NCBI RefSeq assembly: GCF_030296555.1
Contig: NZ_AP027728.1
Location: forward strand, 2,232,001 to 2,296,000
DNA from: Microbacterium suwonense
Lineage (GTDB): Bacteria > Actinomycetota > Actinomycetes > Actinomycetales > Microbacteriaceae
DNA: 64,000 bases
Direction: 5' to 3'
Each line of letters starts with the position of its first letter. The first letter of the stretch is position 1. A program made the position numbers and the translations under genes. Of this stretch, positions 10,200 to 19,716 are shown piece by piece. Below the pieces are notes generated by a model. The model did not search any database and was not told the DNA's origin. It saw only the letters and a list, made by a program, of their open reading frames with translations.

Positions 10200-11954
10200 T
10201 CAGGAGCCGACGAACTCCTCGCGCGGGCCGTAGTCGGGTGCCTCGCGGATCTCGACGGTTGCGCCGAGCCGGTCGGTGTCGAGCACGACGATCTCGTTGT
10301 CGCCCTCCCGCCAGAGCGGCCCCGGCGCGTAGAGGGTGACCTGCGGACCACGCTCCCAGTACCGACCGAGCAGAAAGCCGTTCAGCCACACCATGCCCTT
10401 CGCCGATCCGGGCACGGCGATCCACGCGTCGAGAGGTCGGGAGACGGTCACGGATGCCGTGGCCAGGCCGTCCGTGCCGGCCGGCACAGGAGCCACGTCG
10501 CCTGCCTGCGTCGGTGCAACGTCGCGCGGCAGCATCCGGTGCTCCCAGCCGTGCTGGAACCGGCGTCCGATCAGCACTCCGCCCAGGATGCCCTTGTGCT
10601 CGCCGGTGAGCGGGCCGTAGTTGATGCGGCCGAGGCTCTCGACCACGATCGTGAGGCGACCCGCACCGCCCGCCGTCGGCAGCGCGAGGCTCTGCTCGCC
10701 GTCGTGCTCGATCGTGCCGAGACGCTCGTCGTCGAGGAAGATCGTCGCGCGGTCGCGCAGCTCCAGCAGGGTGAGTTCGGCATCCGCCTCGAACTGGACG
10801 TCGGCGGAGTAGGCGACGATCCCGTCCTCGGCGCCGAGCTGCTCGTAGCTCAGCGGCTGCGGCGCGGTCGCGACGACAAGCTGCGCACGCACGACCTCCA
10901 GCAGTGAGGCGGTCGGCACAAGAGGGACGGATGCCGCAGGCTGGTGCTCCGGGTCCTCCGGAACATCCGGCAGAGGCGCCGAGTGGTACGGGGCGAAGGC
11001 AGCGCGCAGCGCGTGGAACTTGGCGTTCAGCGTGCCGTCCTCGCCGATCGGGGCATCGGAGTCGTACGAGGTGACGGTCGGCTGGATGACGCCATCGTGG
11101 TTGGCGCCGGCCCACAGGCCGAAGTTGGTGCCGCCGTGCGCCATGTACACGCTCACCGATCCGCCGGCATCCAGCAGTTCGCTCACCGTGCCGATCATGC
11201 TCTCGGCCGAGCGCACGTGGTGCTGCTCACCCCAGTGATCGAACCATCCGCCCCACAGCTCGCTGCACATCAGGTGCTGTCCGTCGCGGCGCAGCTGCTG
11301 CGCGAGTGCGACGCCGGTGCCGAAGGTGAACGTCCCCATCGAGCCGCCCACGCTGCCGTTGCGGACCATGTCGGCGGTGGTCCCGTCGGCGGTGGTGAGC
11401 ATCTCGACCAGGCCGCGTGCACGCAGGCCGTCGCGCAGGTGGGCGAGGTAGCTGGCATCCGACCCGTAGGATCCGTACTCGTTCTCCACCTGGATCAGTC
11501 GGATCGGCCCGCCGTGCACGGCCTGCAGCGGCTCGAGCTGCGGGATCAGCGCGTCGTACCAGGCATCCACGGCGGCGAGGAAGCCGGCATCCGAGGTCCG
11601 CAGCGCGCGCACCCGACCGGCGAGCCAGAACGGTATGCCGCCGTTCGACCACTCCGCGCAGATGTACGGACTCGGGCGCACAAAGACGTCCAGGCCGATA
11701 GCACCGGCGATGCGGATGAAGCGGGCGACGTCGCGCCAACCGGTGAAGTCGAACTCGCCCTCGGTGCGCTCATGGAAGTTCCACGCCACATAGGTGTCGA
11801 CGGTGTTCGCGCCCATCGCCGCGAGACGACGCAGGCGATCCTCCCACTGGTCAGGATGGATGCGGAAGTAGTGCACGGCACCGGAGAGGATGCGGTGCGG
11901 CTCTCCACCGCGAAAGAGCTGGCCGTCGCGCCAGGTGAGGGATGCAGAGGACAT
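10200..11954 (-). CDS. beta-galactosidase, glycoside hydrolase family 35
   Basis: 584-aa GH35 enzyme expected to remove terminal beta-galactose. Seen: the N-terminal catalytic barrel with LSGAVHYFRIHPDQWEDRL, NTVDTYVAWNFHE, FVRPSPYICAEWSNGGIPFWL, and IRLIQVENEYGSYG, which holds the predicted acid/base Glu, then MCSELWGGWFDHWGE with the predicted nucleophile. A beta-sandwich region follows from about residue 390. There is no signal peptide, so it is cytoplasmic. The upstream gap contains a LacI-type palindrome. Native sugar and inducer are unknown. Confidence 0.92.
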   Translation of the reverse strand: MSSASLTWRDGQLFRGGEPHRILSGAVHYFRIHPDQWEDRLRRLAAMGANTVDTYVAWNFHERTEGEFDFTGWRDVARFIRIAGAIGLDVFVRPSPYICAEWSNGGIPFWLAGRVRALRTSDAGFLAAVDAWYDALIPQLEPLQAVHGGPIRLIQVENEYGSYGSDASYLAHLRDGLRARGLVEMLTTADGTTADMVRNGSVGGSMGTFTFGTGVALAQQLRRDGQHLMCSELWGGWFDHWGEQHHVRSAESMIGTVSELLDAGGSVSVYMAHGGTNFGLWAGANHDGVIQPTVTSYDSDAPIGEDGTLNAKFHALRAAFAPYHSAPLPDVPEDPEHQPAASVPLVPTASLLEVVRAQLVVATAPQPLSYEQLGAEDGIVAYSADVQFEADAELTLLELRDRATIFLDDERLGTIEHDGEQSLALPTAGGAGRLTIVVESLGRINYGPLTGEHKGILGGVLIGRRFQHGWEHRMLPRDVAPTQAGDVAPVPAGTDGLATASVTVSRPLDAWIAVPGSAKGMVWLNGFLLGRYWERGPQVTLYAPGPLWREGDNEIVVLDTDRLGATVEIREAPDYGPREEFVGS

Positions 11955-11979
11955 GACACTCCGGTTCGATGTGAGTCCG

Positions 11980-11993
11980 TGTTGACGTTCACA
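11980..11993. promoter_or_regulatory. possible LacI-family operator
   Basis: TGTTGACGTTCACA is an imperfect palindrome centred on a CG step, as in operators of actinobacterial LacI-family sugar repressors. It lies 26 bases upstream of the beta-galactosidase ATG. No regulator gene is adjacent. Confidence 0.45.
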
Positions 11994-12034
11994 TTACCCG
12001 GAGCGCCAGCACTCCGGCATCCGTGCCCTGCTGC

Positions 12035-12062
12035 CGGGGACGGTCCCACGAGACCGTCCCCG
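12035..12062. terminator. hairpin terminator after the symporter gene
   Basis: GGGGACGGTC and its complement form a 10-bp stem (11 with the flanking C-G pair) around a 6-base loop, immediately after the minus-strand symporter stop. There is no T run, as is usual in high-GC actinobacteria. Confidence 0.65.
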
Positions 12063-12068
12063 CGTGAC

Positions 12069-13583
12069 TCAGGGAGTGTCGCCGACCGTGCGCGGACGTG
12101 CGACGGTGAGCATCGTGCCAGTGTCGGTGAACTCCTTCTGGATCTCGTCGTCGTTCTTGTACGTGAACAAGCTCACCACGACGGCGGTCACCATGCCGAG
12201 GATGAACGCCGGCAGCAGCTCGTAGAGCCCGGTGTCGAAGGCCTTCCAGATGAACACCATCGCGGCGCCGACGAACATGCCCGCCAGTGCGCCCCAGTTG
12301 GTCAGCCGGCGCCAGAACAGGCTGAGCAGGATGATCGGCCCGAACGCCGCGCCGAAGCCCGCCCAGGCGAACGACACCAGTTCGAGGATCGTGTCGTTCG
12401 GCGTGACGGCCAGCAGGATGGCGATCACCGCGACCGTCAGGACCGCCAGCCGCCCCATCAGCACCAGCTGCTTCGCGGGCGGCGGCGTCTTGCGGACCAC
12501 CTTGTAGAGGTCCTCGATCAGCGCAGAAGAGCTGACGATCAGCTGGCTGGAGATCGTGCTCATGATCGCCGCGAGTACGGCGGCCAGCACGAGACCGGCG
12601 ACGAAGGGATGCAGCAGCGTCTTCGACATGATCAGCACGACCGTCTCGGGGTCGGCCAGGTCGATGCCGTTGGCGGCCATGTAGGCGATGCCGATCAGAC
12701 CCGAGATGATCGCGCCGAACATCGACAGCACCATCCAGGAGATGCCGATGCGGCGAGCGCTCTTTGCCTCCTGCGGTGACCGCAGCGCCATGAACCGCAC
12801 GATGATGTGCGGCTGGCCGAAGTAGCCGAGGCCCCACGCGAGAGCCGAGACGATCGCGAGGATCGTGCCGCCGGTGACGGCCCCTGCGCCGAAGAACGAC
12901 AGGTGACCGGCAGAGGCGTTCTCCGCGATCAGAGTGCCCGTCTCGTCGAGGCCTCCCACCGCGATGAGCGCGGCGATCGGGATCACGATCAGCGCGATGA
13001 CCATCATCAGTCCCTGCACGACGTCGGTGAACGAGGCGCCCAGGAAGCCGCCGAACAAGGTGTACAGCAGGGTGATGCCACCGATCAGCAGCATCCCGGT
13101 GACGTAGTCGCCGTTGAAGGAGCTGACGAAGAACTTGCCACCCGCGACCATGCCCGCCGAGATGTACAGCGTGAAGAACACCAGGATGACCACGCCGGAG
13201 AGGATGCGCAGCAGTCGGGATGTGTCGCGCAGCCGGTTCTCGAAGAAGCTCGGCACGGTGATCGAGTTGCGCGAGACCTCGGTGTACGCCCGCAGCCGCG
13301 GTGCGACCAGCAGCCAGTTCAGGTAAGCGCCGATCGTCAGGCCGATCGCGATCCATGCCTCGATGAGTCCGGTGAGGTAGATGGCGCCTGGCAGCCCCAT
13401 CACCAGCCAACCCGACATGTCTGACGCGCCCGCGCTGAGCGCGGCGACCCACGGTGGCAGATTGCGCCCGCCGAGCATGTAGTCCTCGTGATCGGATGTG
13501 CGTCTGAACGCGATATAGCCGATGAGGAGCATCGCTGCGAAATAGATGCCGAGTGCGATGTAGATGAAGATCTGGTCAGACAT
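12069..13583 (-). CDS. putP: sodium/proline symporter family transporter
   Basis: 504-aa sodium:solute symporter with about 13 membrane segments, closest in pattern to PutP (proline). Seen: DYMLGGRNLPPWVAALSAGASDMSGWLVMGLPGAIY in the first transmembrane region, FVSSFNGDYVTGMLLIGGITLLYTLFGGFLGASFTD, and GYFGQPHIIVRFMA. The ATG at 13583 is preferred because of a GGAGAGG ribosome site 7 bases upstream and because the family begins there; the upstream in-frame codons do not resemble it. A stem-loop follows the stop codon. Confidence 0.85.
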   Translation of the reverse strand: MSDQIFIYIALGIYFAAMLLIGYIAFRRTSDHEDYMLGGRNLPPWVAALSAGASDMSGWLVMGLPGAIYLTGLIEAWIAIGLTIGAYLNWLLVAPRLRAYTEVSRNSITVPSFFENRLRDTSRLLRILSGVVILVFFTLYISAGMVAGGKFFVSSFNGDYVTGMLLIGGITLLYTLFGGFLGASFTDVVQGLMMVIALIVIPIAALIAVGGLDETGTLIAENASAGHLSFFGAGAVTGGTILAIVSALAWGLGYFGQPHIIVRFMALRSPQEAKSARRIGISWMVLSMFGAIISGLIGIAYMAANGIDLADPETVVLIMSKTLLHPFVAGLVLAAVLAAIMSTISSQLIVSSSALIEDLYKVVRKTPPPAKQLVLMGRLAVLTVAVIAILLAVTPNDTILELVSFAWAGFGAAFGPIILLSLFWRRLTNWGALAGMFVGAAMVFIWKAFDTGLYELLPAFILGMVTAVVVSLFTYKNDDEIQKEFTDTGTMLTVARPRTVGDTP

Positions 13584-13682
13584 CGTCGTCCTCTCCTGCG
13601 GCGGAGGTCGCCACTCAATGCCTCCGACCCTGCCATATTCCCCGGGGTGCGCACCAGAGTGGCGTGCGGATACGCTGTGATC

Positions 13683-14348
13683 GTGTCGCCGACGACCCCT
13701 TCCGAGGTGCTCGCCGAACTCGCCGAGCTCGAGGACCCGAAGGCGCGCGCGGTGAACGAGCGCCATGGCGACGCGCACGGCGTGAACCTGACGAAGCTGC
13801 GGGCTCTGGCGAAGGAACTCGGGATGTCGACGGAGCTGGCCCGCGAGCTGTGGGCGACGGACGATGTGGCCGGACAGCTGGTCGCGCTGCTGATCGCGCG
13901 ACCTCGCGAGCTGAGCGCCGACGAGATCGACCGGATGCTGCGAAGCACCCGCAGCGCGAAGGCGCACGACTGGCTGGTGAACTACATCGCGAAGAAGTCG
14001 CCGCTGGCCGAGGAGCTGCGGCTGCGCTGGTTCGATGACGCGGATGCCGTGGCCCGCGCCGCCGGATGGTCGCTGACCACCGTACGGGTGGTGAAGCGCC
14101 CCGCGGGACTCGACCTCGACGCGCTGCTGGATCGCATCGAACGCGAGCTGCGCGATGCGCCGTCCCGCGAGCAGTGGGCGATGAACGAGACGCTCGCGAA
14201 CATCGGCATCCATCACCCCACGCTGCGCGAGCGCGCCGTCGCCATCGGCGAGCGCCTGCAGGTTCTGGCCGACTACCCGACCCCGCCGAACTGCACCTCG
14301 CCGTTCGCACCCGCCTGGATCGCCGAGATGGTGCGCCGGCAGGCTTGA
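13683..14348 (+). CDS. AlkD-like DNA alkylation repair protein
   Basis: 221-aa all-helical protein of the DNA alkylation repair (AlkD, HEAT-like) family, expected to excise alkylated purines. Seen: NLTKLRALAKELG near residue 38, ELARELWATDDVAGQLVALLI, and the C-terminal MNETLANIGIHHPTLRERA with PPNCTSPFAPAWI. The GTG at 13683 is chosen since TACGCT ends exactly 6 bases upstream; a GTG two codons earlier is in frame. Divergent from the symporter gene. The match rests on the overall pattern, with no active-site test possible here. Confidence 0.75.
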   Translation: MSPTTPSEVLAELAELEDPKARAVNERHGDAHGVNLTKLRALAKELGMSTELARELWATDDVAGQLVALLIARPRELSADEIDRMLRSTRSAKAHDWLVNYIAKKSPLAEELRLRWFDDADAVARAAGWSLTTVRVVKRPAGLDLDALLDRIERELRDAPSREQWAMNETLANIGIHHPTLRERAVAIGERLQVLADYPTPPNCTSPFAPAWIAEMVRRQA

Positions 14349-14359
14349 GTGCTCCTCGC

Positions 14360-14418
14360 TTCATGTGACCCGGATGGTCGCCTCACCGTGGGCAAGGCGA
14401 CCATCTGAGCCACATGAA
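14360..14418. repeat. inverted repeat in a convergent gap
   Basis: TTCATGTG plus GATGGTCGCCT on the left pair with AGGCGACCATC plus CACATGAA on the right, separated by an internal 5-base bulge on each side and an 11-base loop. It lies between the ends of two convergent genes and probably serves as a bidirectional terminator. Confidence 0.7.
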
Positions 14419-14433
14419 AGGCCCGCGGGCAAC

Positions 14434-15568
14434 TCAGTGGTGGAAGAGGCGCAGTCCCGTCGTGACCAGGGTGATGCCGTGCTCGGCGGCAGCAGCGGCC
14501 ACCTCGTCGGAGCGCGTCGAACCGCCCGGCTCGATGATGGTGCCGACGCCGAACTCGGCGGCGTGGTCGACGTTGTCGCGGAACGGCAGGAAGCCGTCGG
14601 AGATCAGGGTGACGTCGTCGAGGCGCTCGCTCCACTCCTCGCGCCACGCGCTCTCGCCGTAGCGGACGGATGCCTTGTCGCCGAACAGCCCGGCGAACTC
14701 GGTGCGCTGGGTGCGGGTCATCTCCGCCCCGGCGAAGCGGATCTGCCAGTTCAGCCGGTCCTGCCGCCGCATCCCGTCGACCATCGGCAGCTCGCGGACG
14801 AACGGATGCCGACGCAGCCACCACACGCGGGCCTTGTCGCCTGCGAGGCGTACGCAGTCGACGCGGTTCTGCTGCCCCGCCCCGATCCCGACCGCGGCGC
14901 CGTCGCGCACGAGTACGACCGAGTTCGACTGCGTGTAGCGCGCCGTCGCCATTCCGAGCTGCGCATCCCGGCGGTGCGCGCGGTCGAGGATTTCTCCGGC
15001 AGCGCCGCGGCAAGATCGGCGGCATCCCGGTCCTGCTCGATCACGGCACCCAGCACCTCACGACGCTCCCGCGCCGGCGGATGCCAGTCCAGACCCGCCT
15101 CGAAGATCAGGAAGCGGCCGGACTTCTTCGCCCGCAGCGTCTCGACCACGCCCTCTTCGAATCCCGGCGCGATGACGGCGTCGCAGATCACGGTGCGCAG
15201 GAAGTCTGCCGTCTCGGCATCCACTGGTCGCGACAGCGCGACCACGTCGCCGAAGGAGGACTTCGGGTCAGCATCGCGGGCGCGCACGTAGGCGGAGATC
15301 GGGCTGTCGGTGCCGACTCCGTGCACCCGCCAGGTCTCGGCGGCCACCTCATCGATCGGCCCGGCAAGCGCGGCGCCGGCAGGCGAGACGTGCTTGAACG
15401 ATGCCGCTGCGGGCAGGCCGCTGGCCTCGTCGGCCTCTCGCACGAGTGCGAAGGCGTTCAGCGCGTCGAGATAGTTGATCAGCGAGGGCTCTCCGCCGAT
15501 CACGGCGGGGCCTCCTCGACCGAGGCGGACTGGTGCGGATTCATCCCGTAGCGCACGGGCACTCCCAT
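14434..15568 (-). CDS. stand-alone AICAR transformylase (PurH C-terminal domain type), twice frameshifted
   Basis: Predicted 10-formyl-THF:AICAR formyltransferase of the single-domain type (about 378 aa after repair), the penultimate step of purine synthesis, without the PurH IMP cyclohydrolase domain. The start region reads RYGMNPHQ; after a lost base near 15508 the frame moves to [16 protein letters not shown] and [14 protein letters not shown]; a second lost base near 14991 moves it to [13 protein letters not shown] and ends with [16 protein letters not shown] plus GLRLFHH. Both shifts are fixed by one added base (GCC to GGCC; GAGAAA to GAGGAAA). The chemistry-bearing KHVSPAG motif is intact. 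Probably functional in the organism. Confidence 0.82.
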
Positions 15569-15673
15569 CTGTGATGGGCACCCAGGCGGTCGATGCCGTA
15601 GTTCTGCTCCCCGCCGGTCATCCAGCTTCGCCAGTCGCATGACCAGGATACCCGCGCTTCCATCCGCAAGCCT

Positions 15674-15737
15674 CCCGCGCAGATGGAAAACGTCGGCGCA
15701 ACGGGCCGGGAACCAGCGCTTTCCATCTTCACGCGGG
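15674..15737. repeat. imperfect inverted repeat upstream of the transformylase
   Basis: CCCGCG plus GATGGAAA on the left pair with TTTCCATC plus CGCGGG on the right, with 2-4 unpaired bases between the blocks and a loop of about 30 bases. It lies in the 180-base gap between two minus-strand genes and could end transcription from the upstream membrane-protein gene. Nothing else was recognised in this gap. Confidence 0.55.
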
Positions 15738-15749
15738 CGAGCTGCCGCG

Positions 15750-16799
15750 TCAGCGCAGGGGCGAGCGGCGGGCGGAGGGCCGGGAGACGTCGGGGACGAG
15801 AATGCCGAGCAGCTGCACGAGCGTGGTCAGCCACAGCAGCACGAGGCCGACGACCACGGCCTCCAGCGCGGCGACCGAGAGCACGTGCAGCCCGAAGGCC
15901 AGCACGACCGCGATCACGATGAGCAGCACCAGCACGATCGTGAGAGTGCGCAGCATCCGCAGCTCCCCCATCAGAACCGTGACGATGATGACCGCCGCGA
16001 GCAGCAGCGCGAGCGTCGCGAATGCGGCGATCGCATGCGGACCCGGCACCCGGTCGATCGGCAGCAGGCCGACCGCAGCCAATGCGAGACCCGCGCAGGC
16101 CCACGTGATGACGACCGCTGCGATCCCCCGCAGGGCGGCATCGCCCAGCATCCGGTGCAGGTCGCGGCCGAGGTATGAGCCGGTGGTCGCGATCAGCAGG
16201 CCCGCGATGACCAGGGTGCCGTTGAACGCCCAGCCGCCCGATCCGATGCCGAGTTCCGAGAAGCTGCGCTCCCACCAGACGCTGTCCGTCGCGGTGAGCA
16301 TCGCGAACAGGGTGCCGATGATGAGGAAGGCGAACAGCAGCGAGGCGAGATCGCGGGTGCTGAGACGGATGCCGGCGCCGAACGCCATCCTGCCGCCGAG
16401 CGCGGATGCGACGGCCGTGAACACTCCGCCGCCGATGGCAGGCAGTTCGAGCCCCTGCAGACCTGCGGCCAGCACTTCGCCCGCGAGCAGCACGCCCAGG
16501 CCGGTCACTCCGGCGAGCGCGGCTGTGACCGCCACTGCGCTGACGTCCGAGACGACGGCCTGCCAGCGCGGCATCGCCGAGGTCTCGCCCGGCCGATGCA
16601 TCCGCGTGCTGACGACGAATGCCGCCGCGGCGATCAGCCCCGCCACCAGGGCGACCGGGATGATGACGGATCCGTCGCCGCTGAACGGGCGGGAGCCGCC
16701 CCACAGCACGGCCGTGCCCGCGAGCAGGCCGAGCACGAAGCAGGCGGCAGTGGCCCACAGCATCCGCCGCTGCTCGCGCAGCATCCGCTCGACATCCAT
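15750..16799 (-). CDS. DUF998-like integral membrane protein
   Basis: 349-aa membrane protein of unknown function with an N-terminal charged segment (MDVERMLREQRRML) and about ten hydrophobic helices. The stretch LFAFLIIGTLFAMLTATDSVWWERSFSELG followed by GWAFNGTLVIAGLLI resembles the DUF998 family. The C-terminal 20 residues are basic and polar. An AAGG ribosome site precedes the ATG at 16799. Divergent from the FUSC gene, with an inverted repeat between them. Confidence 0.6.
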   Translation of the reverse strand: MDVERMLREQRRMLWATAACFVLGLLAGTAVLWGGSRPFSGDGSVIIPVALVAGLIAAAAFVVSTRMHRPGETSAMPRWQAVVSDVSAVAVTAALAGVTGLGVLLAGEVLAAGLQGLELPAIGGGVFTAVASALGGRMAFGAGIRLSTRDLASLLFAFLIIGTLFAMLTATDSVWWERSFSELGIGSGGWAFNGTLVIAGLLIATTGSYLGRDLHRMLGDAALRGIAAVVITWACAGLALAAVGLLPIDRVPGPHAIAAFATLALLLAAVIIVTVLMGELRMLRTLTIVLVLLIVIAVVLAFGLHVLSVAALEAVVVGLVLLWLTTLVQLLGILVPDVSRPSARRSPLR

Positions 16800-16856
16800 G
16801 CCTTCATCGAACCACTCCGCGCGGACTTGCGAGTCCACGGATGTCGGATGAAACGA

Positions 16857-16895
16857 CGGATGTCGGCGCAGAACGCCAATATCCGCCGACATCCG
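16857..16895. repeat. inverted repeat in a divergent promoter region
   Basis: CGGATGTCGGCG and its perfect complement flank a 15-base loop; a further CGGATGTCGG lies just outside (16838-16847) and GCCGACATTCG follows, so the GATGTCGG motif occurs several times. Its place between divergent start sites fits an operator or a transcript-end structure. Confidence 0.6.
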
Positions 16896-16948
16896 GATTC
16901 TGAGCCGACATTCGTAGCCACTCGCCCTGCCGCGACTACCGTTGAGCC

Positions 16949-17983
16949 ATGCGCCTCTCCGTGATCCGCTCCGCGCGCCGCGCGCCCCTGCTGCAGGTGC
17001 TGAAGTCGGCAGCGGCCACGATCGCGGCCTGGCTGATCGCGGGCTGGCTGCTGCCGGGACCGCTGCCGGTGTTCGCGGCGATCGCCGCACTGCTGGTCGT
17101 GCAGCCGAGCGTGAACCAGTCCCTGTCGAAGGCGCTCGAACGCAGCGCGGGCGTGATCCTCGGCGTCGTGATCGCCGTGCTGCTGAGTCTGCTGCTCGGT
17201 GCCCAGAGCTGGGTCGTGCTGGCGGCCGTCGTGGTGGCGATGCTGATCGCCTGGGGTATGCGGGCCTCCACCGGCACGGGAAACCAGGTGGCGATCTCGG
17301 CCGTGCTGGTGCTCGCGCTGGGGTCGTCGAATCCCGACTACGCCCTGTACCGCATCATCGAGACGCTGATCGGCGCGGCGATCGGATTCGTCGTGAACGT
17401 GCTGATCGTGCCACCGGTTCTCAGCGCGCCCGCCCGCCGTGACATCGGGATGCTGGGGCACGAGCTCGCCGCATCCCTCGACCGCCTGGCCGACGCACTG
17501 CCGACCGCCCGCACGTCCGCCCAGCTGCACGAGCTGATGCTGCAGGTGCGGCTGCTGCGACCGATGAAGGACGCCGCCGAGGCGTCGCTCGTCGCCGCAG
17601 AGGACTCCCTCGCGCTGAACCCGCGCCGGTCTCGCCACCGCGACGATCTGATCGAGCTGCGGGCGCTGTTCGAGCGGCTCTCGCCGGTGGTCACCCAGGT
17701 GATCGGCATGACCCGGGCCTACTTCGACCACTACGACGACGCGCTCGCCGACGACCCCGCCGTGCGGGCGATCGCCGAGCAGCTGCGTCGTGCGGGTCAC
17801 GACGCGCGCCTGGCGGTGCAGACCGCGGATGCCGCACCTGAACCGGATGCCATGACCTCGGCCATCCCGGCGCTGACCGCTCCCCTGGTGGTGCGGCCGC
17901 CGGGATCCGATCACTGGATCCTGGTCGGCTCGCTGATGGAGGATCTGCGCCGCATCCACGGCGAACTCAGCGACGAGATCTGA
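16949..17983 (+). CDS. FUSC-family membrane protein (putative aromatic compound exporter)
   Basis: 344-aa protein with six N-terminal membrane helices (about residues 15-160), then a soluble helical domain. The hydrophobic part contains AAIAALLVVQPSVNQSL and ETLIGAAIGFVVNVLI, typical of the FUSC / aromatic acid exporter (ArAE) family. A leaderless start is likely: TACCGT lies 6 bases before the ATG. The function is inferred from family only; no neighbouring catabolic genes support a substrate. Confidence 0.8.
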   Translation: MRLSVIRSARRAPLLQVLKSAAATIAAWLIAGWLLPGPLPVFAAIAALLVVQPSVNQSLSKALERSAGVILGVVIAVLLSLLLGAQSWVVLAAVVVAMLIAWGMRASTGTGNQVAISAVLVLALGSSNPDYALYRIIETLIGAAIGFVVNVLIVPPVLSAPARRDIGMLGHELAASLDRLADALPTARTSAQLHELMLQVRLLRPMKDAAEASLVAAEDSLALNPRRSRHRDDLIELRALFERLSPVVTQVIGMTRAYFDHYDDALADDPAVRAIAEQLRRAGHDARLAVQTADAAPEPDAMTSAIPALTAPLVVRPPGSDHWILVGSLMEDLRRIHGELSDEI

Positions 17984-18081
17984 GCACCGCGTCGCCGCTC
18001 ACGGGTCGCACTTCGCGGCATCCCGCCGCTGGAGGCCACCATGTGCGCCACGCGAAGCGACAAGATGGGGGCAGCCGGGTG

Positions 18082-19716
18082 CTACGTGGCTGCGGCGCGG
18101 GCGACGTGGCTGCGGGCGTGGGCGGTCGCCGCATCCAGATCGGTGAAGAGGTGGTTCTGGTGGCGCAAGGATGCCATCACACCGACCCGCTCGGCGAGCT
18201 GCAGGTGGCGGGGCTGGATGCCCTTGACGAGCACGGTGATGCCGCGCCGCTCGAGTGAGTGGATCATGTCGGTGATGACCTGAGCTCCGGTGGCATCGAG
18301 GATCTGCAGCTGCGACATCCGGATGACGACGACCTCGATGTCACGCATCTCCGATACGCGCTCCATCATCCGCTCGGCAGCGCCGAAGAACAGCGCACCC
18401 TCCAGCCGGAACACCGCGATGCGCTCGTCGCCTGGCTGCACCGATCCGGGCAGCTCCTCGCGATGCACGCCACTGGCCTTCGCGAGCTGGCGCAGGGCGA
18501 AGAAGCCGGCGGCGAGCAGGCCGATCAGCACGGCGTAGATGAGGTCGACGCTCACCGTCACGATCGCGGTGATGACGAAGACGACGGCATCCGACCGGGT
18601 CGAGCCGAGCACCGCGCGCACGGTCGCCGGAGCGACCATGCGGCAGGCGGTGACCATCAGCACTCCGGCGAGCGCGGCCAGCGGGATCCGCGACACGACG
18701 GCCGCTCCGACCAGCACCACGGCCAGCAGCAGCAGTCCGTGGGCGATCGCGGCGACACGGGTGCGCGCACCGGCACGGATGCTGACCGCCGTGCGCGCGA
18801 TGGCTCCCGTGGCCGGCATGCCGCCGAAGAACCCGGCGGCGATGGATGCCAGGCCCTGCCCGACCAGCTCGCGGTCGGCGTCGTACGGTCCGGTGTCGGA
18901 GATGCTGGCGGCGACCCGGGCGGCCAGCAGCGATTCGATGGCGGCGAGGGCGGCCACCGCGAACGCCGGACCGATGAGTCCGGCCACGGCGGTGAGGTCG
19001 CCGGAGGGCAGTGTGGGCGCGGGGAGCCCTGAGGGCAGCTCGCCGATGAGGTCGACCGGCAGGTCCAGCAGCGCGACGAGCAGCCCGGTGACGACGATGG
19101 CGATCAGTGAGCCGGGGAACCGGGGTGCGAACCTCATCGACGCGAGCATGATCACCACGACGATCGCGACCAGCAGCAGCGACCATCCCAGTTTCGGCCA
19201 GGTGGCCGTCATAGCCGCCTGCACGGCGGAGATCGCGGCGTTCGTGCTCTCACCCGGCTGGGTTCCGGTGGCCGTGGGCACCTGCTGCAGGAAGATGATC
19301 ACGGCGATGCCGAGCGTGAACCCCTCGATCACCGGCCACGGGATGTAGCTGATCGTGCGCCCCAGCCGCAGCACGCCGGCCAGCAGCACGATCAGGCCGG
19401 AGAGCAGGCAGACGAGGGCGAGAGCACTCGTCCCCTGCACCGCCATGATGGGGGCGAGCACCACGACCATCGCGCCGGTGGGCCCGGAGACCTGCACGTT
19501 CGAGCCGCCGAAGATCGCCGCGACGATGCCGGCGATGATGGCTGTGACCAGGCCGCTCTCCGCTCCCGCGCCCGAGCTGACGCCGAAGGCGAGCGCCAGT
19601 GGCAGCGCGACGATGCCGACGGTGACGCCCGCGAGCAGGTCGGCGCGCCAGGTGCGCGGCACGGCACGGTAGTCGGTGCGGGAGGGCAGCAGAGCCAGCA
19701 GGCGGGAGTGCTTCAC
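18082..19716 (-). CDS. SulP-family anion transporter with STAS domain
   Basis: 544-aa transporter of the SLC26/SulP family (sulfate, bicarbonate or related anions). Seen: WRADLLAGVTVGIVALPLALAFGVSSG near residue 25, IFGGSNVQVSGPTGAMVVVL, the membrane domain to about residue 395, and a C-terminal STAS domain (IAVFRLEGALFFGAAERM; LDATGAQVITDMI). Its ATG overlaps the stop of the ArsR-type regulator gene by 4 bases (ATGA), so the two are translationally coupled and probably co-regulated. Confidence 0.92.
   Translation of the reverse strand: MKHSRLLALLPSRTDYRAVPRTWRADLLAGVTVGIVALPLALAFGVSSGAGAESGLVTAIIAGIVAAIFGGSNVQVSGPTGAMVVVLAPIMAVQGTSALALVCLLSGLIVLLAGVLRLGRTISYIPWPVIEGFTLGIAVIIFLQQVPTATGTQPGESTNAAISAVQAAMTATWPKLGWSLLLVAIVVVIMLASMRFAPRFPGSLIAIVVTGLLVALLDLPVDLIGELPSGLPAPTLPSGDLTAVAGLIGPAFAVAALAAIESLLAARVAASISDTGPYDADRELVGQGLASIAAGFFGGMPATGAIARTAVSIRAGARTRVAAIAHGLLLLAVVLVGAAVVSRIPLAALAGVLMVTACRMVAPATVRAVLGSTRSDAVVFVITAIVTVSVDLIYAVLIGLLAAGFFALRQLAKASGVHREELPGSVQPGDERIAVFRLEGALFFGAAERMMERVSEMRDIEVVVIRMSQLQILDATGAQVITDMIHSLERRGITVLVKGIQPRHLQLAERVGVMASLRHQNHLFTDLDAATAHARSHVARAAAT

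Noticed and set aside
12069..14216. A 715-aa symporter fused to an N-terminal domain
   Set aside because: The extra residues lie antisense to the AlkD-like gene, and the family start with its ribosome site is at 13583.
15750..17090. A longer membrane protein starting at 17090
   Set aside because: The extension crosses the divergent promoter and palindrome and encodes an Arg/Ala/Pro-rich sequence typical of a non-coding frame.
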